A stretch of 64,000 nt of DNA from NCBI RefSeq assembly GCF_014698115.1, contig NZ_JACJSJ010000029.1, positions 21,245 through 85,244 on the forward strand, given 5' to 3'. Positions 42,913-52,256 of this stretch are shown in pieces. Positions within the stretch are counted from its first letter, which is position 1. Each line of letters starts with the position of its first letter. The notes beneath the pieces were generated by a model that saw only the letters and a list, made by a program, of their open reading frames with translations, was not told the origin of the DNA and did no database searches. The DNA is from Nostoc sp. FACHB-973. GTDB taxonomy: Bacteria > Cyanobacteriota > Cyanobacteriia > Cyanobacteriales > Nostocaceae. The position numbers were made by a program, and so were the translations under genes.

Positions 42913-45798
42913 CTAAAATCGATAACCTCCTTTAATTTGCATATCAAAGCCATTTTCACCAGTACCAATTAGAGATTCTAGAAAAACATTATTATCTGGA
43001 AACTGATGTCTAAAAATTAATCCATAATTTAAGCCAGAGACTCGGCTATTTAAACCGACATTTCTTGTAGCATAATTTTTAATATAAGCACCAACAGATA
43101 AATTTCTACCCAGTCTTTGTAAACCCTTTAACTCATAGAAAAATTTTTCACCGAATTCTAGGTTTGTATTAATATTCAAACCCGTACTAGTACTAAGTTC
43201 ACCACTAAAAAGTCCTAACAACTCACCGTTGCTATTTTCTTGAATAAAAGCAATAGCAGGCGCCAAAGAAAAACTTAAATTCTTTTCTTGATGATTAAAG
43301 TAATAGCTTAAAACAGTGGAAAAAGGATTATTGGCGTTCGATGCACTATTCCAGTTAATTTGTAATGACGGTACGTGAGTATTGATAGCTACTGGTTTTT
43401 TATTTGAGTCTAACTGGACATGAGTTTTAATATAGTTAGCCAGAACATTAACATATATGCCCACAGATGGTTCTGGTAAACCTAAATTATTATTAGAAAC
43501 TCCTGGGGCTGATTTGGCATCTAGATTAAACCAAGTTCCCAAACTAGCGCTATAGTTTAAGTCACCACTAGAACCCGCAGCTAATAATTCCACTGAAGGT
43601 AAAGAGAGATAACCATTAAAGCTGTTAAAACCCACACCTATAAGGTCAACTCTGGTAAGTTCAAAATAATCGAATGCCAAATCAAATGTCTGGACTGGAA
43701 TTGGCACTATAGTATTATCTGCTGAACTAAATTTTTGGACAAATTGTCTGCCTTGGGAGTTAGTCAAAATAACTTCTACAGCACTAGATTCGTTAACGGG
43801 AGTAATGCCAGTATTGTTCAAAGGAATTTGATTTCCGATGAAAGTCAAAGGCCCAAATGTTTCATTAGAAAGTCTCAGGGTTGAAAAGAATGTTTCACCT
43901 GGATCTAAAAGTTCAATATCTCTTTGTAAAAATTGAACTGCACGTCTGTGATTTCCTGTTCTCACTTCCAAAATACTAGAGTTATTTGGAGTGGTTTTAC
44001 TCTCAAGTGTGATATTTCCAGATACTTGTTCTAGACCGCTGGCTGCATTAGAATACGCCAAAGTACGATTCAGCCGATTATTAATTTGTCTTCTTTGATT
44101 TGGTGTAGACTTTGTATTTAATTCAGCAAAACTTTCTCCGTTTTGAAACCTTTCTCGTGCTTCTGCTATACTTTCGTCAATATTATCTATTTTAATAAAT
44201 TTAAATATTCCACCTAATGCCAGTCCTAAAGTAGAATTAGCTGTTTGTATACCATCAATACTAAAATCACTAAAATTAGCTGTAATCGAGAATCCTGGAC
44301 TAGCAAAAATATTAGAATAACTGGCACTAATTTTTTCTGGGTCGTATTGAATAACGGTGCGGTTATGAGGATAGCTAGCATATAACCTGTGCCAATCAGA
44401 AGTTTTTTGTGGTGTTTGGGATAAAACTTCAAATTGGGGGTCTCTTTTGCCAAAAGATACCCAAAATAAAGAATTTAAATAACTTAAGTCTCTCTCAGTT
44501 TGTGTGAGGTAAGGATTGACTGCTATATTTAATAAATCAGGATTATCAAATCTCCCTCTTTGGGCAATTTTAACACCTGGTAATGAAGAAACAGGAGCAG
44601 TAAAACCAAAACCTTCACCTGTTAAGATATCGCCCCAAAAAATACCAGCCGCTTCTAGAACAGAATCAGGAATAATTTCGCCTTGTTGGAGTCTAATATT
44701 TCCTCCATCTAATAGAGGCTTGAAATTCGTAGTTGGAAAGGCTTGTAAAATTTGAGGGGTATTAGTAGCATCTAATAAATCAAATAAAGCTTCGCCACCT
44801 TGATTACTCAAAGTCGAACCACTACCAAGATTTGGGGTAGGATTTCTCAGAATTGTAACGTTAGGATCTTCAGGATTAACTCCGCTATTAATTATCACTC
44901 TACCAGCAGGTACTCCTTCAGGATTAATTACTTGTCCTGCGATAGAAACTATAGAAAAATCATTAATTCCAACTTCGCCGATTAACTCGTCAAAATTTAC
45001 AGGTAAAGTATTAAGAGATTGTAAACCCCAAAATGCTTGGGTTGATGTCATATTTTGGGTACTGTAAGTTTCAGAAGCTCTACCTTGGTAAAGAATACCG
45101 GCTTGTATACCTTTAGTTTCAATTACTAATCTATTGTTATCGAGAACCCAGTAAAACTGGTCAGATTCAGGAAATTTTCCATAAGTAAACTTCTCAATAA
45201 TCTGATTATCTCCAGAAAATCTGATACTTAAATCTGTATCTATATAATTTTCATCTTCATTTGGTTTAAATAATTGAGGTTTAAAAGTCAGGTTATCTGT
45301 TGGATTAACAATCCAAGGATACCTGTTGGCACTTGTAGTCAGAGCATCAAGAATTATTTTCTTTTGGGTTGCTTGTTGTTGTTTTTTTGTTCGACGTAGT
45401 TTTTCTATTAGTATTTGTTGCTGGAGTGTGTATGGTTTTGGTTGATTGGAGTTTGATGGTTTAATCGTATCTGGTTCAGGTTTTTCTCGATCTTCTGGAG
45501 GTGGGGCGGGGGGGTTGTCTTTATATTCTTCAATTGGGATAACGTCAGCTATGGTGAATCTGGGTAACTCTTTTGGCTTCTCTAAGTTAGAGTTAGCATT
45601 TTTTAAAGCCTGTTTTAGAAGTTCTTGATTTTGGGATTTATTTATTTGATAGGACTTATTATTAGCTATTAAAACAACATTTTTTTGACTGTTAATATTT
45701 AAGGCGATCGCAGATAATTCAATAAATAAAATTTCGCATAAAATTGTTGAAGACAACAAACATATTCCCAGAAATTTTGCATTTTTCTTGAATCTCAT
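42913..45798 (-). CDS. Large exported envelope protein, probable outer-membrane beta-barrel, unassigned family
   Basis: 961 residues from ATG 45798; a GTG at 45846 is less likely. Signal peptide at FLGICLLSSTILCEILFIEL (about 10-35). A Pro-rich linker (NPPAPPPEDREKPEPD, about 95-115) and a helical charged stretch follow, then strand-rich folds with SIVSIAGQVINPEGVPAGRV. The last 250 residues are alternating strands with aromatic ends (FSTVLSYYFNHQEKNLSFSL, FFYELKGLQRLGRNLSVGAY) finishing in GYRF, a terminal Phe as in outer-membrane barrels. I know no family name for it. It could be an export or display protein for the small secreted paralogues upstream (convergent side), but that is inference. 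Confidence 0.7.
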   Translation of the reverse strand: MRFKKNAKFLGICLLSSTILCEILFIELSAIALNINSQKNVVLIANNKSYQINKSQNQELLKQALKNANSNLEKPKELPRFTIADVIPIEEYKDNPPAPPPEDREKPEPDTIKPSNSNQPKPYTLQQQILIEKLRRTKKQQQATQKKIILDALTTSANRYPWIVNPTDNLTFKPQLFKPNEDENYIDTDLSIRFSGDNQIIEKFTYGKFPESDQFYWVLDNNRLVIETKGIQAGILYQGRASETYSTQNMTSTQAFWGLQSLNTLPVNFDELIGEVGINDFSIVSIAGQVINPEGVPAGRVIINSGVNPEDPNVTILRNPTPNLGSGSTLSNQGGEALFDLLDATNTPQILQAFPTTNFKPLLDGGNIRLQQGEIIPDSVLEAAGIFWGDILTGEGFGFTAPVSSLPGVKIAQRGRFDNPDLLNIAVNPYLTQTERDLSYLNSLFWVSFGKRDPQFEVLSQTPQKTSDWHRLYASYPHNRTVIQYDPEKISASYSNIFASPGFSITANFSDFSIDGIQTANSTLGLALGGIFKFIKIDNIDESIAEARERFQNGESFAELNTKSTPNQRRQINNRLNRTLAYSNAASGLEQVSGNITLESKTTPNNSSILEVRTGNHRRAVQFLQRDIELLDPGETFFSTLRLSNETFGPLTFIGNQIPLNNTGITPVNESSAVEVILTNSQGRQFVQKFSSADNTIVPIPVQTFDLAFDYFELTRVDLIGVGFNSFNGYLSLPSVELLAAGSSGDLNYSASLGTWFNLDAKSAPGVSNNNLGLPEPSVGIYVNVLANYIKTHVQLDSNKKPVAINTHVPSLQINWNSASNANNPFSTVLSYYFNHQEKNLSFSLAPAIAFIQENSNGELLGLFSGELSTSTGLNINTNLEFGEKFFYELKGLQRLGRNLSVGAYIKNYATRNVGLNSRVSGLNYGLIFRHQFPDNNVFLESLIGTGENGFDMQIKGGYRF

Positions 45799-46177
45799 GA
45801 GGGAGATACTGATAGTTATTTGACTTGAATTTTTCAAGGTTTTCACAATAAAAAAAATGGCGACTCAAAATATTTGACATTAGCTAATATCGGAAAAAAT
45901 CATTATTTAATACTGAAAATTCGGATTTCTTGTTGATTTATTTGATTCGATGGATTCAACAGTGTTTAGTAAATATAGATAGTGGAAAAAAATTTGATTT
46001 CTTATCCTGCCCGCAAAGAATAAAATAGGATTAAGCAGATTTACTGCAACAAGAGTGTAATTCTTGAGCAAAAATTCAACCTCAGCGAAATCACCAAAAC
46101 TCAAAAATTGAGCTATTATTTAGCCGTATAAATACGTAATGTGAGGATATTAAGTTAAAAAAAATGGAGTAAAAAAT
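45799..46177. other. 379-bp AT-rich divergent promoter region
   Basis: Between the envelope protein and histidine kinase genes. A minus-strand frame at 45907-46104 has no family signs. No repeat of note. Confidence 0.45.
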
Positions 46178-47668
46178 ATGTTTCAGGCTACTCGCCGCCG
46201 TCTGGCAATTTGGTACACCACCGTGACTGCCGTATTACTACTACTGTTTGCTAGCGGCGTTTATTTATACGTCCGCAGTACACTAATTGAGCGGATTGAC
46301 GATACCCTTAACCATGTAGTGGAAATAGTAGAGCGATGTTTAACAACAAACCCATGTGCGTCTAGACTCATAGTTGAGCCAGTCAATTCCGGCGCTGATA
46401 AATTTCTCATTAATGTAGAGGCGAGTTTTCCTGAAAATGCCGACAGCGTAGAAGATGATCACATCGACCTAGAGTGGTTTAGTCCGAATGGTGAATTAGT
46501 TTGGTCAACACTATCCGAACCCTTAAATATTCCCATTCGTGCCAACCGCACTGGTGAAACTGTGCGTGTAGTCAAGGGAGAGAAACAAAAAGATGGAGAT
46601 GATAAACTCCCTATTCCCCACTCCCCACTCCCCATTCCCCACCCCCCACTTTTATTGCGTCAAGTCACACAACGAGTAGAAGTCGGACGGCAAGTATTAG
46701 GATATCTGCGTGTTAGCCATCCTTGGTTTGAAGTGACTAAGCCCAGTCGCCAATTAATTTTTGATTTGGCGCTGGGTATTGGCTTAATGCTGATTTCTGT
46801 GGCTGCAAGTGGCTGGTTTCTTTCGGGTAAAGCTATGGAACCAGTGGGTGAATCTTATCAACGCCTCAAACAATTTACTGCTGATGCTTCTCATGAACTG
46901 AGAAGTCCCATTACTTTGATTCAAACCAATGTCCAAGTCGCCCTTGCTGACTTGGAGTTAGCAGAAGCAGAAACTACTACTGCTGTGCAATATCGGCAAC
47001 AGTTAAAGATGGTGGAACGCTTAACACAGCGTTTGGGTAGGTTAGTTAATGATTTACTCTTTTTAGCAAGACAAGATAGTGGTATCAGCAAAGATGCCTT
47101 TGCACCTTGTCCGTTGGATGCTTTGCTGATGGAAGTGCTTGAAGAACAACAATTGTTAGTTCCTGAAAAACAAATTGCCTTGACTTTACACTTAGTAGAT
47201 CCTCCCGCCTCGGAAACTAACCCGAAATTACTGGAAAATTGGTTTACCCTTGTGGGCAATTGGGATCAACTGGTGCGACTGTTCACAAATTTGATTGCGA
47301 ATGCCTTACATTACACACCAGCAGGTGGACGGGTGAAAGTAGAGTTGGCGCGGATAGAGGGAATAAATCGCGTTTCTGTTTCTGGCCGACGTTACAGCAG
47401 TGGCCAGTTGCAAATTAAAGTCAGTGATACTGGAGTTGGTATTCCAGCAGAGGCGCTACCACGGTTATTCGATCGCTTTTATCGGGTAGATCCGGCACGC
47501 ACTCATAGTGCTGGGAATACTGCTTGCGCTAGCGTTACAGGTTCAGGATTGGGATTAGCGATCGCTGCTGCTATTGTCGAACATCACCAAGGTCATATTC
47601 AAGTCGAAAGCACCCAAAGCATTGGTACTACGTTTACTGTGACTTTACCAATAACTCTTGAGTCTTGA
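46178..47668 (+). CDS. Sensor histidine kinase
   Basis: 496 residues, ATG start with GGAG upstream. TM1 about 12-32 (TTVTAVLLLLFASGVYLYV), a periplasmic sensor to about 185, TM2 about 188-210 (LIFDLALGIGLMLISVAASG). No HAMP domain is clear. DHp helix FTADASHELRSPITLIQ with the phospho-His; N box NLIANALHYTPAGG; G1 VSDTGVGIPAEALPRLF; F-box DRFYRVDPAR; G2 GSGLGLAIAA. All catalytic boxes are intact. A Pro-rich run, about residues 145-158, is encoded by six heptanucleotides (46609-46650). The G2 loop has an unusual insertion, AGNTACASVT. No response regulator adjoins it; the partner is not known from this window. Confidence 0.93.
   Translation: MFQATRRRLAIWYTTVTAVLLLLFASGVYLYVRSTLIERIDDTLNHVVEIVERCLTTNPCASRLIVEPVNSGADKFLINVEASFPENADSVEDDHIDLEWFSPNGELVWSTLSEPLNIPIRANRTGETVRVVKGEKQKDGDDKLPIPHSPLPIPHPPLLLRQVTQRVEVGRQVLGYLRVSHPWFEVTKPSRQLIFDLALGIGLMLISVAASGWFLSGKAMEPVGESYQRLKQFTADASHELRSPITLIQTNVQVALADLELAEAETTTAVQYRQQLKMVERLTQRLGRLVNDLLFLARQDSGISKDAFAPCPLDALLMEVLEEQQLLVPEKQIALTLHLVDPPASETNPKLLENWFTLVGNWDQLVRLFTNLIANALHYTPAGGRVKVELARIEGINRVSVSGRRYSSGQLQIKVSDTGVGIPAEALPRLFDRFYRVDPARTHSAGNTACASVTGSGLGLAIAAAIVEHHQGHIQVESTQSIGTTFTVTLPITLES
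46609..46650 (+). repeat. Six heptanucleotide repeats inside the histidine kinase gene
   Basis: CCCCACT-type units, six copies, 42 bp. Because 6 x 7 is divisible by three, the frame is kept. Encodes the Pro-rich PIPHSPLPIPHPPL just before the second membrane helix. Confidence 0.93.
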
Positions 47669-48184
47669 AGAAGAATTCAGAATTCAGAATGGGCTACGCC
47701 CCGCTACGCTAACAGAAGTAAAACAGACTTGAGTAGATGCAGGGAATAGAGAATCAGGCTTTTCGAGTTGGGGGCGAGTTTTTTCACACAATTAAGTGGG
47801 AGTCTTATATTGTTTCCTGTGGCAGATGTTAATGTTTAGCTTTTTTACTAGCAGGATATCGGGAAACAAGATAAATTGACTAACACAAAAATGTCCGGAA
47901 TCAAAAGCTATAGACATATTGAATAATATAGCTTTTCAGTCTTAAGAATTAAATATTATGTCTAAATATACATGTTTTTCAAGTCTAGAGTTAGATGTAA
48001 AAAACAAAGTTCATTGCTAAGTTAAGAATGTAATTCAAGAACTCAAAAGTCAAAATTCGGTATTCAGAATACTTAAACAACTAGGATTACATGCCAAATG
48101 AATATACTAATCTTCTTAAAATTCTGAATTCTGAATTCTGAGTTCTGAATTCTTAGCATTCTAAGATTTTACCAGGAGTTAATA
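47669..48184. repeat. 516-bp intergenic region with heptad tracts
   Basis: GAATTCA units at 47674-47690 joined to a GC-rich CTACGCCCCGCTACGC repeat, and TTCTGAA units at 48122-48152. Between them the DNA is AT-rich and carries no gene that I see. The ribosome site of the next gene is CAGGAG at 48172-48177. Confidence 0.7.
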
Positions 48185-48895
48185 ATGATTAATAATTCTC
48201 ACAATTTTCGCAAATCCGCTGAATTATTGGGTGCTATTTGCGGAGGACTACTGATTACCCTGCCAGCGATTCCTCAAGCAGTAGCACAACAATCTACTCC
48301 CCGGGTTAACCCTTGTCCTAGTATTTTCTACGAAGAACCACATAACTCTCGCGTTGTGGTACCACAAGGATGTCCTCCCAATGCGCTAACTCAAAGACTC
48401 GCAGCCCAAGGGCTTCTTCCCACCCCTGGAACTCCATCACCAGAACAAGCAAGATTAGGTGTCGGCGGTGAAGCACCTCCAGAATCAGGCGCAATACCAC
48501 CACGCCCAGTTCCCCCAGTCGAGGGGCAAGTACCACCAGAACCAGGTGCTAGACCAGCACTACAACCACGACAAGCCCCCAGCGCTAGAATCGCACTAGC
48601 AAATGGTAGAGTTAATATCAGATTAGTCAATGACACTGCGGCTAATATAACTTACCAAGTCATCGGCGATACGGCACCGCGATCGCTACAAGGAAAATCC
48701 GATGTCACACTCCAAGGTCTAAGCGCACCAGTAACAGTAACATTTGAACGAGAAGACGGCGGACAACTGACGGTAACTCCACAACCCTCATCAGAGCCAG
48801 GAAGCTTGGAAGTTACATTTAACGAAGCGACTGATGCAGCCCAAGGTAGAAGTGCTATGAGAATTGAACCAAGCGGTTCAGTATTCTTGAATTAG
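48185..48895 (+). CDS. Secreted Pro-rich protein with C-terminal beta domain
   Basis: 236 residues, ATG start with CAGGAG upstream. Signal peptide ELLGAICGGLLITLPAIPQA (about 13-34, cleavage after VAQ). Residues 40-75 contain two Cys that may pair (NPCPSIF, VPQGCPPN); a Pro/Glu-rich linker (about 80-135) with EAPPESGAIPPRPVPPVEGQ; and a beta-strand domain (about 140-236), ARIALANGRVNIRLVNDTAA, TFEREDGGQLTVTPQPSSEP. I do not recognise the domain. Likely periplasmic or cell-wall linked. Downstream is a palindromic terminator. Confidence 0.7.
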   Translation: MINNSHNFRKSAELLGAICGGLLITLPAIPQAVAQQSTPRVNPCPSIFYEEPHNSRVVVPQGCPPNALTQRLAAQGLLPTPGTPSPEQARLGVGGEAPPESGAIPPRPVPPVEGQVPPEPGARPALQPRQAPSARIALANGRVNIRLVNDTAANITYQVIGDTAPRSLQGKSDVTLQGLSAPVTVTFEREDGGQLTVTPQPSSEPGSLEVTFNEATDAAQGRSAMRIEPSGSVFLN

Positions 48896-48910
48896 TAGGG
48901 TAGCACATTA

Positions 48911-48938
48911 GTAGGGTAGCACAGATGTGCTACCCTAC
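48911..48938. terminator. Palindrome between convergent genes
   Basis: 13-bp arms (GTAGGGTAGCACA) around GA; nearly identical to 2018-2045, again between convergent genes. A partial direct repeat of one arm (GTAGGGTAGCACATTA) precedes it at 48897-48910. Confidence 0.65.
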
Positions 48939-48975
48939 TGCGTGTTTCATTCAAAAGATTTCCAGTGTCGTATTT

Positions 48976-50055
48976 CTACTTCTTGAGCATTTTTGTTAGC
49001 CTATCCAACAATAGCAGTTCTTGTTTGCTATCTTCCAATGTTCGCGCCAGTATAATCGCCCTTTCGTAAAAATTACGGGCAGTTGGATAATTACCTATCT
49101 GTTCGTATAATTGACCGTAAGATTCAAAAGATTTTAATTCTTCTCGCGTATTTTGTAATTCTTTGGCGAGTATTAAACGCTCCTCTAATAAATCAAAAGC
49201 ACGTTCGTGGCGTCCTACAGCGCTGTGAGCTGTAACTAAACCATCAATTGCCCGTAATTCGTTAGTGCGATCGCGGCTAATTTTAGCTATCTGCATTGCT
49301 GCACCATAAGTACCAATGGTGTCTTGATAATTTCCCGATGCTAGATAAGCATCACCTAAATTATTTAAGGTATTTGCTTCACCAATAACATTACCAGTTT
49401 GACGCCGAAAAATTAAGGCATTTTCATATAATTTAATTGCTTTGTTATAATCTCCCAACCTGGCTGTTACTAGTCCCAAATTACTCAGAGATAGTCCTTC
49501 ACCTTCAATATTTTTGACATTGTGAGCAATTTCAAGTGCCTCTTGGGCAGTTTTGCCAGCAGCACTAAATTCTCCTTCTTGGAGCAGAAATGTAGTAATA
49601 TTATTCAGCACAAAAATCTGAGCTTGGAAGTCTTTAGTATCACGAGCGATCGCTAATCCTCGTCGTAAAGCATCTTCGGCTTCTTTTAAACTACCTAGTT
49701 GGATATAAGCCTTAGCAAGCAAATTATAAGTCAAACCTTGGGCTTTCAGGTCACCGATTGAGTGATACAGTTCTAGCGCCCGCAAGCAAGAATCGATTGT
49801 TTTGTTGGCATATCCTGAGGTATATTGTTGTTCGCCGATACGCAGCAAACTGTCTGCTTCATCTCTTGATTGTCGCCCCACGGAACTATTTAAAGGACGG
49901 TGGAGTTGTTCGGTAATATCAACTGCACCCGCCGCTATGGGAGTCAGCAGAAAAGTAAAGAGTAAAAAGCTGTGCAAAAGTAACTGACGATGAAAAATTC
50001 CAGTTACATCAACTAAGTTTACTTTGGGCTTTGGAAATACAAGCTGTTGTCTCAT
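48976..50055 (-). CDS. Exported TPR-repeat protein
   Basis: 359 residues, ATG start. Signal-like segment about 24-44 (LLLHSFLLFTFLLTPIAAGA), then about seven tetratricopeptide repeats from residue 68 to 350 (for example AYIQLGSLKEAEDALRRGLA and LGDYNKAIKLYENALIFRRQ, NNLGDAYLASGNYQDTIGTY). No catalytic domain. TPR proteins scaffold protein complexes; this one should act in the periplasm or lumen. Followed on the same strand, 96 bp upstream in the genome sense, by the sigma-70-like gene at 50152-50781, possibly one transcript. Confidence 0.82.
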   Translation of the reverse strand: MRQQLVFPKPKVNLVDVTGIFHRQLLLHSFLLFTFLLTPIAAGAVDITEQLHRPLNSSVGRQSRDEADSLLRIGEQQYTSGYANKTIDSCLRALELYHSIGDLKAQGLTYNLLAKAYIQLGSLKEAEDALRRGLAIARDTKDFQAQIFVLNNITTFLLQEGEFSAAGKTAQEALEIAHNVKNIEGEGLSLSNLGLVTARLGDYNKAIKLYENALIFRRQTGNVIGEANTLNNLGDAYLASGNYQDTIGTYGAAMQIAKISRDRTNELRAIDGLVTAHSAVGRHERAFDLLEERLILAKELQNTREELKSFESYGQLYEQIGNYPTARNFYERAIILARTLEDSKQELLLLDRLTKMLKK

Positions 50056-50151
50056 AAAACTTACCCATCAAGTTGCGGGCTTAAGTAGAAGGTCTAAAGT
50101 GAAGTTTTAATTTTAAATTGAAGACATCCAATACTCGCATTTATACGTAAG

Positions 50152-50781
50152 CTAAACTTGGCCGAAATCTTCACCAAGATAAATAGCACGAATATCTGTG
50201 GGTAATTTGTCCTCTAGCATACGATAGCCTTCCTGGAGAAAATTGGCTACTTCATGAGGGGCGATCGCTTCTCCTTCAGCTTGCAGATAAGCAGCAATTC
50301 TAGTGTCACTCCAATGGAAAGTTTGAGACATCAACACAATTAAGCGCAGAATCGGAGGTAATTGGTCTAATGCTTGTTCTATGTAGCACCATAGCGGCGG
50401 CGAAGTTGCCTCCAGAGAATAGTGAATTGCTTCTGTGGGTGGTAGTTTCAGCTCGTTAATACAGAAAGCAGTCATGTTAATTAACCAATTTTGCATAGTT
50501 AAGGTTTCTTCGCTCGATTCACCACGAGTTAAATTTAGTCCACCGAGTTCGTAGTAGATATGTCGCCAGGTGAGGGCAAACAGATAATCTGCTTGTACAG
50601 GCGATCGCGCCGAATGCCGAATTAAGGTATAGACTATGGGACTATAGCGGCAAAAAATCACCGTGAAGTACTTGCCAGCATCGGGATACTGCTGAAACAG
50701 AGTCAGTAATTCATCGTCACTGTGATGAAACAGAGACTTAACTAGGGGGTGATTAGCTTCAGGAAAAGAAGGAATTTGCAT
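50152..50781 (-). CDS. Sigma-70 family (ECF-like) RNA polymerase sigma factor
   Basis: 209 residues, ATG start. PDAGKYFTVIFCRYSPIVYT and FALTWRHIYYELGGLNL correspond to region 2; LDQLPPILRLIVLMSQTFHW and DTRIAAYLQAEGEAIAPHEV to region 4. The region-4 helix-turn-helix is atypical, so DNA recognition is uncertain. I recall this conserved family in filamentous cyanobacteria annotated as sigma-70-like. Probably transcribed with the downstream TPR gene. Confidence 0.7.
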   Translation of the reverse strand: MQIPSFPEANHPLVKSLFHHSDDELLTLFQQYPDAGKYFTVIFCRYSPIVYTLIRHSARSPVQADYLFALTWRHIYYELGGLNLTRGESSEETLTMQNWLINMTAFCINELKLPPTEAIHYSLEATSPPLWCYIEQALDQLPPILRLIVLMSQTFHWSDTRIAAYLQAEGEAIAPHEVANFLQEGYRMLEDKLPTDIRAIYLGEDFGQV

Positions 50782-50977
50782 CAGCCTTGGGATTGATAGT
50801 TGTTAAAATAATTTTGGCAATTGCACTCTTGTAGTTAATCGCATAATATCTTGGTGTTGCTCAATTTGAGCCTCAGACTCAGACTAGTTAAATATTGATA
50901 AACTAAAAACAAGGACTTAATTTTAGTCTTGATTGACAATCCTAAAAGTCTCTCCCTTATAGAATCCTTATTTGTTC

Positions 50978-51574
50978 ATGGTTATAGCAGTTAGCGTGAT
51001 ATCTTTCCTCTTGAGTCCCCTTACTTTAGGCTCCTTTTTACCGTCCCTACCTTTGGATAGCCTCTTCTCCACCCAAGGCATCATGGTAATGCTGCTGGCG
51101 GCTTACGCTGGTGCCATGTGGATGTTTCTCACCAGTGCGCCAAAAGTACACACTGTGATGGTGTCAGATTTGGAGGTTGCCCGACAGTTGTATGAAGGGC
51201 TGCTAGATTTGCCAGCAGCCGAGGTGCCTTTGCACTACTACTACAACTACGAACAAACTATAGGCGCAACTGGGATCGATCCGCTGTATATGTCTACCGG
51301 GCCGAGTTTGTCTAGTAAAATGATTAATAATGCTAGCGAAGGGCTGTGGTATCAATTGAAGAAAAATACCCAGCTACACGTCATTACTGGCGCCAGTTTA
51401 GGTAGCAAAAATCAGCAACGTCACGTCTGCTTTGACCACGAATGTCTGGAAATGATTTTAATGCGAGTGGAAGTGCGCGGTTTGAAATTCAAGATTCGTA
51501 ACCAAAAGCCCCTGAATTTTTTGGTCAAGGACTATGAAGGGCGCGTGATTGAACTGGCTGAAGTAGCGAATTAG
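50978..51574 (+). CDS. Membrane-anchored VOC/glyoxalase-like protein
   Basis: 198 residues from ATG 50978; a TTG two codons earlier is possible. Two hydrophobic segments (about 1-20 and 30-52, SVISFLLSPLTLGSFLP and MVMLLAAYAGAMWMFLT). The soluble part (VHTVMVSDLEVARQLYEGLL, then YYNYEQTIGATG and a final VKDYEGRVIELAEV) has the beta-alpha-beta pattern of VOC-fold proteins, with few metal ligands visible (HTV, H in HVCFDHECLEM, and E in VIELAEV). Enzymatic role uncertain. Single gene. Confidence 0.68.
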   Translation: MVIAVSVISFLLSPLTLGSFLPSLPLDSLFSTQGIMVMLLAAYAGAMWMFLTSAPKVHTVMVSDLEVARQLYEGLLDLPAAEVPLHYYYNYEQTIGATGIDPLYMSTGPSLSSKMINNASEGLWYQLKKNTQLHVITGASLGSKNQQRHVCFDHECLEMILMRVEVRGLKFKIRNQKPLNFLVKDYEGRVIELAEVAN

Positions 51575-51585
51575 TTGTTAAAAGA

Positions 51586-51627
51586 GAATTCAGAATTCAG
51601 AATTCAGAATTCAGAATTCAGAATTCA
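51586..51627. repeat. Six perfect GAATTCA heptads
   Basis: Perfect tandem repeat right after the VOC-like gene, continuing as GAAT. Same unit family as the tracts near 9.9, 10.0, 12.4, 28.7, 47.7 and 48.1 kb. Confidence 0.97.
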
Positions 51628-51734
51628 GAATGCAATCAGGCTAAAGCTGTAGCGACTGTCTTAAAAGTTAAGCGATCGCTGTATCTTAGAAAGAGTAGGG
51701 TGTGTTGTCGCGCAGCGCAACGCACCATTTTAAT

Positions 51735-52256
51735 ATGGGTGTAAATAAATTGGAAAAAATATACACATCTCACCTATATGAAACAGATTTCTATGCTTGG
51801 ACTCAAAAGCAGGTTACCTTGCTCAAAACTCAACAGTGGGAACAATTAGATACGCCTAACCTGATTGAAGAAATTGAAACTTGGGGTAGAAGAGAACGAC
51901 AAGAATTGCGAAATCGGCTGGGAATATTGCTAGGACATTTGCTGAAATGGCAATTTCAACCAAAAAAACGTAGCAATAGCTGGTTGGGTACAATTCGAGA
52001 ACAACGCGTTCAAATTAAGCTGCTTTTACAAGATAGCCCTAGTTTGAAACCCTATCTTGATGAAGTTTTTTTCAGTGTTTATGAACTAGGTTTGGCTTTA
52101 GCGATTCGAGAAACTGAGTTAGATGAAAATTTTTTTCCAGAACTCTGCCCCTACACTTTAGATGAAACTTTAAATTCTGAATTTTTACCAAATCAGAATA
52201 AGCCAGGGCGAATAGAATTCGCGGCTACACAAACGAAGTCCGCCTGCGCGGACTAA
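51735..52256 (+). CDS. DUF29 family protein
   Basis: 173 residues from ATG 51735. LYETDFYAWTQKQVTLLKTQ, IEEIETWGRRERQELRNRLG, ILLGHLLKWQFQPKKRSNSW and TIREQRVQIKLLL follow DUF29 throughout. DUF29 proteins are numerous in cyanobacteria, helical and of unknown role. The final residues (GRIEFAATQTKSACAD) are encoded by a dispersed repeat (52220-52256), not by DUF29 sequence, so the natural C-terminus may have been replaced. Confidence 0.85.
   Translation: MGVNKLEKIYTSHLYETDFYAWTQKQVTLLKTQQWEQLDTPNLIEEIETWGRRERQELRNRLGILLGHLLKWQFQPKKRSNSWLGTIREQRVQIKLLLQDSPSLKPYLDEVFFSVYELGLALAIRETELDENFFPELCPYTLDETLNSEFLPNQNKPGRIEFAATQTKSACAD

Noticed and set aside
45907..46104. Minus-strand frame of 65 codons
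   Set aside because: Divergent promoter region; no signal, motif or coding bias.
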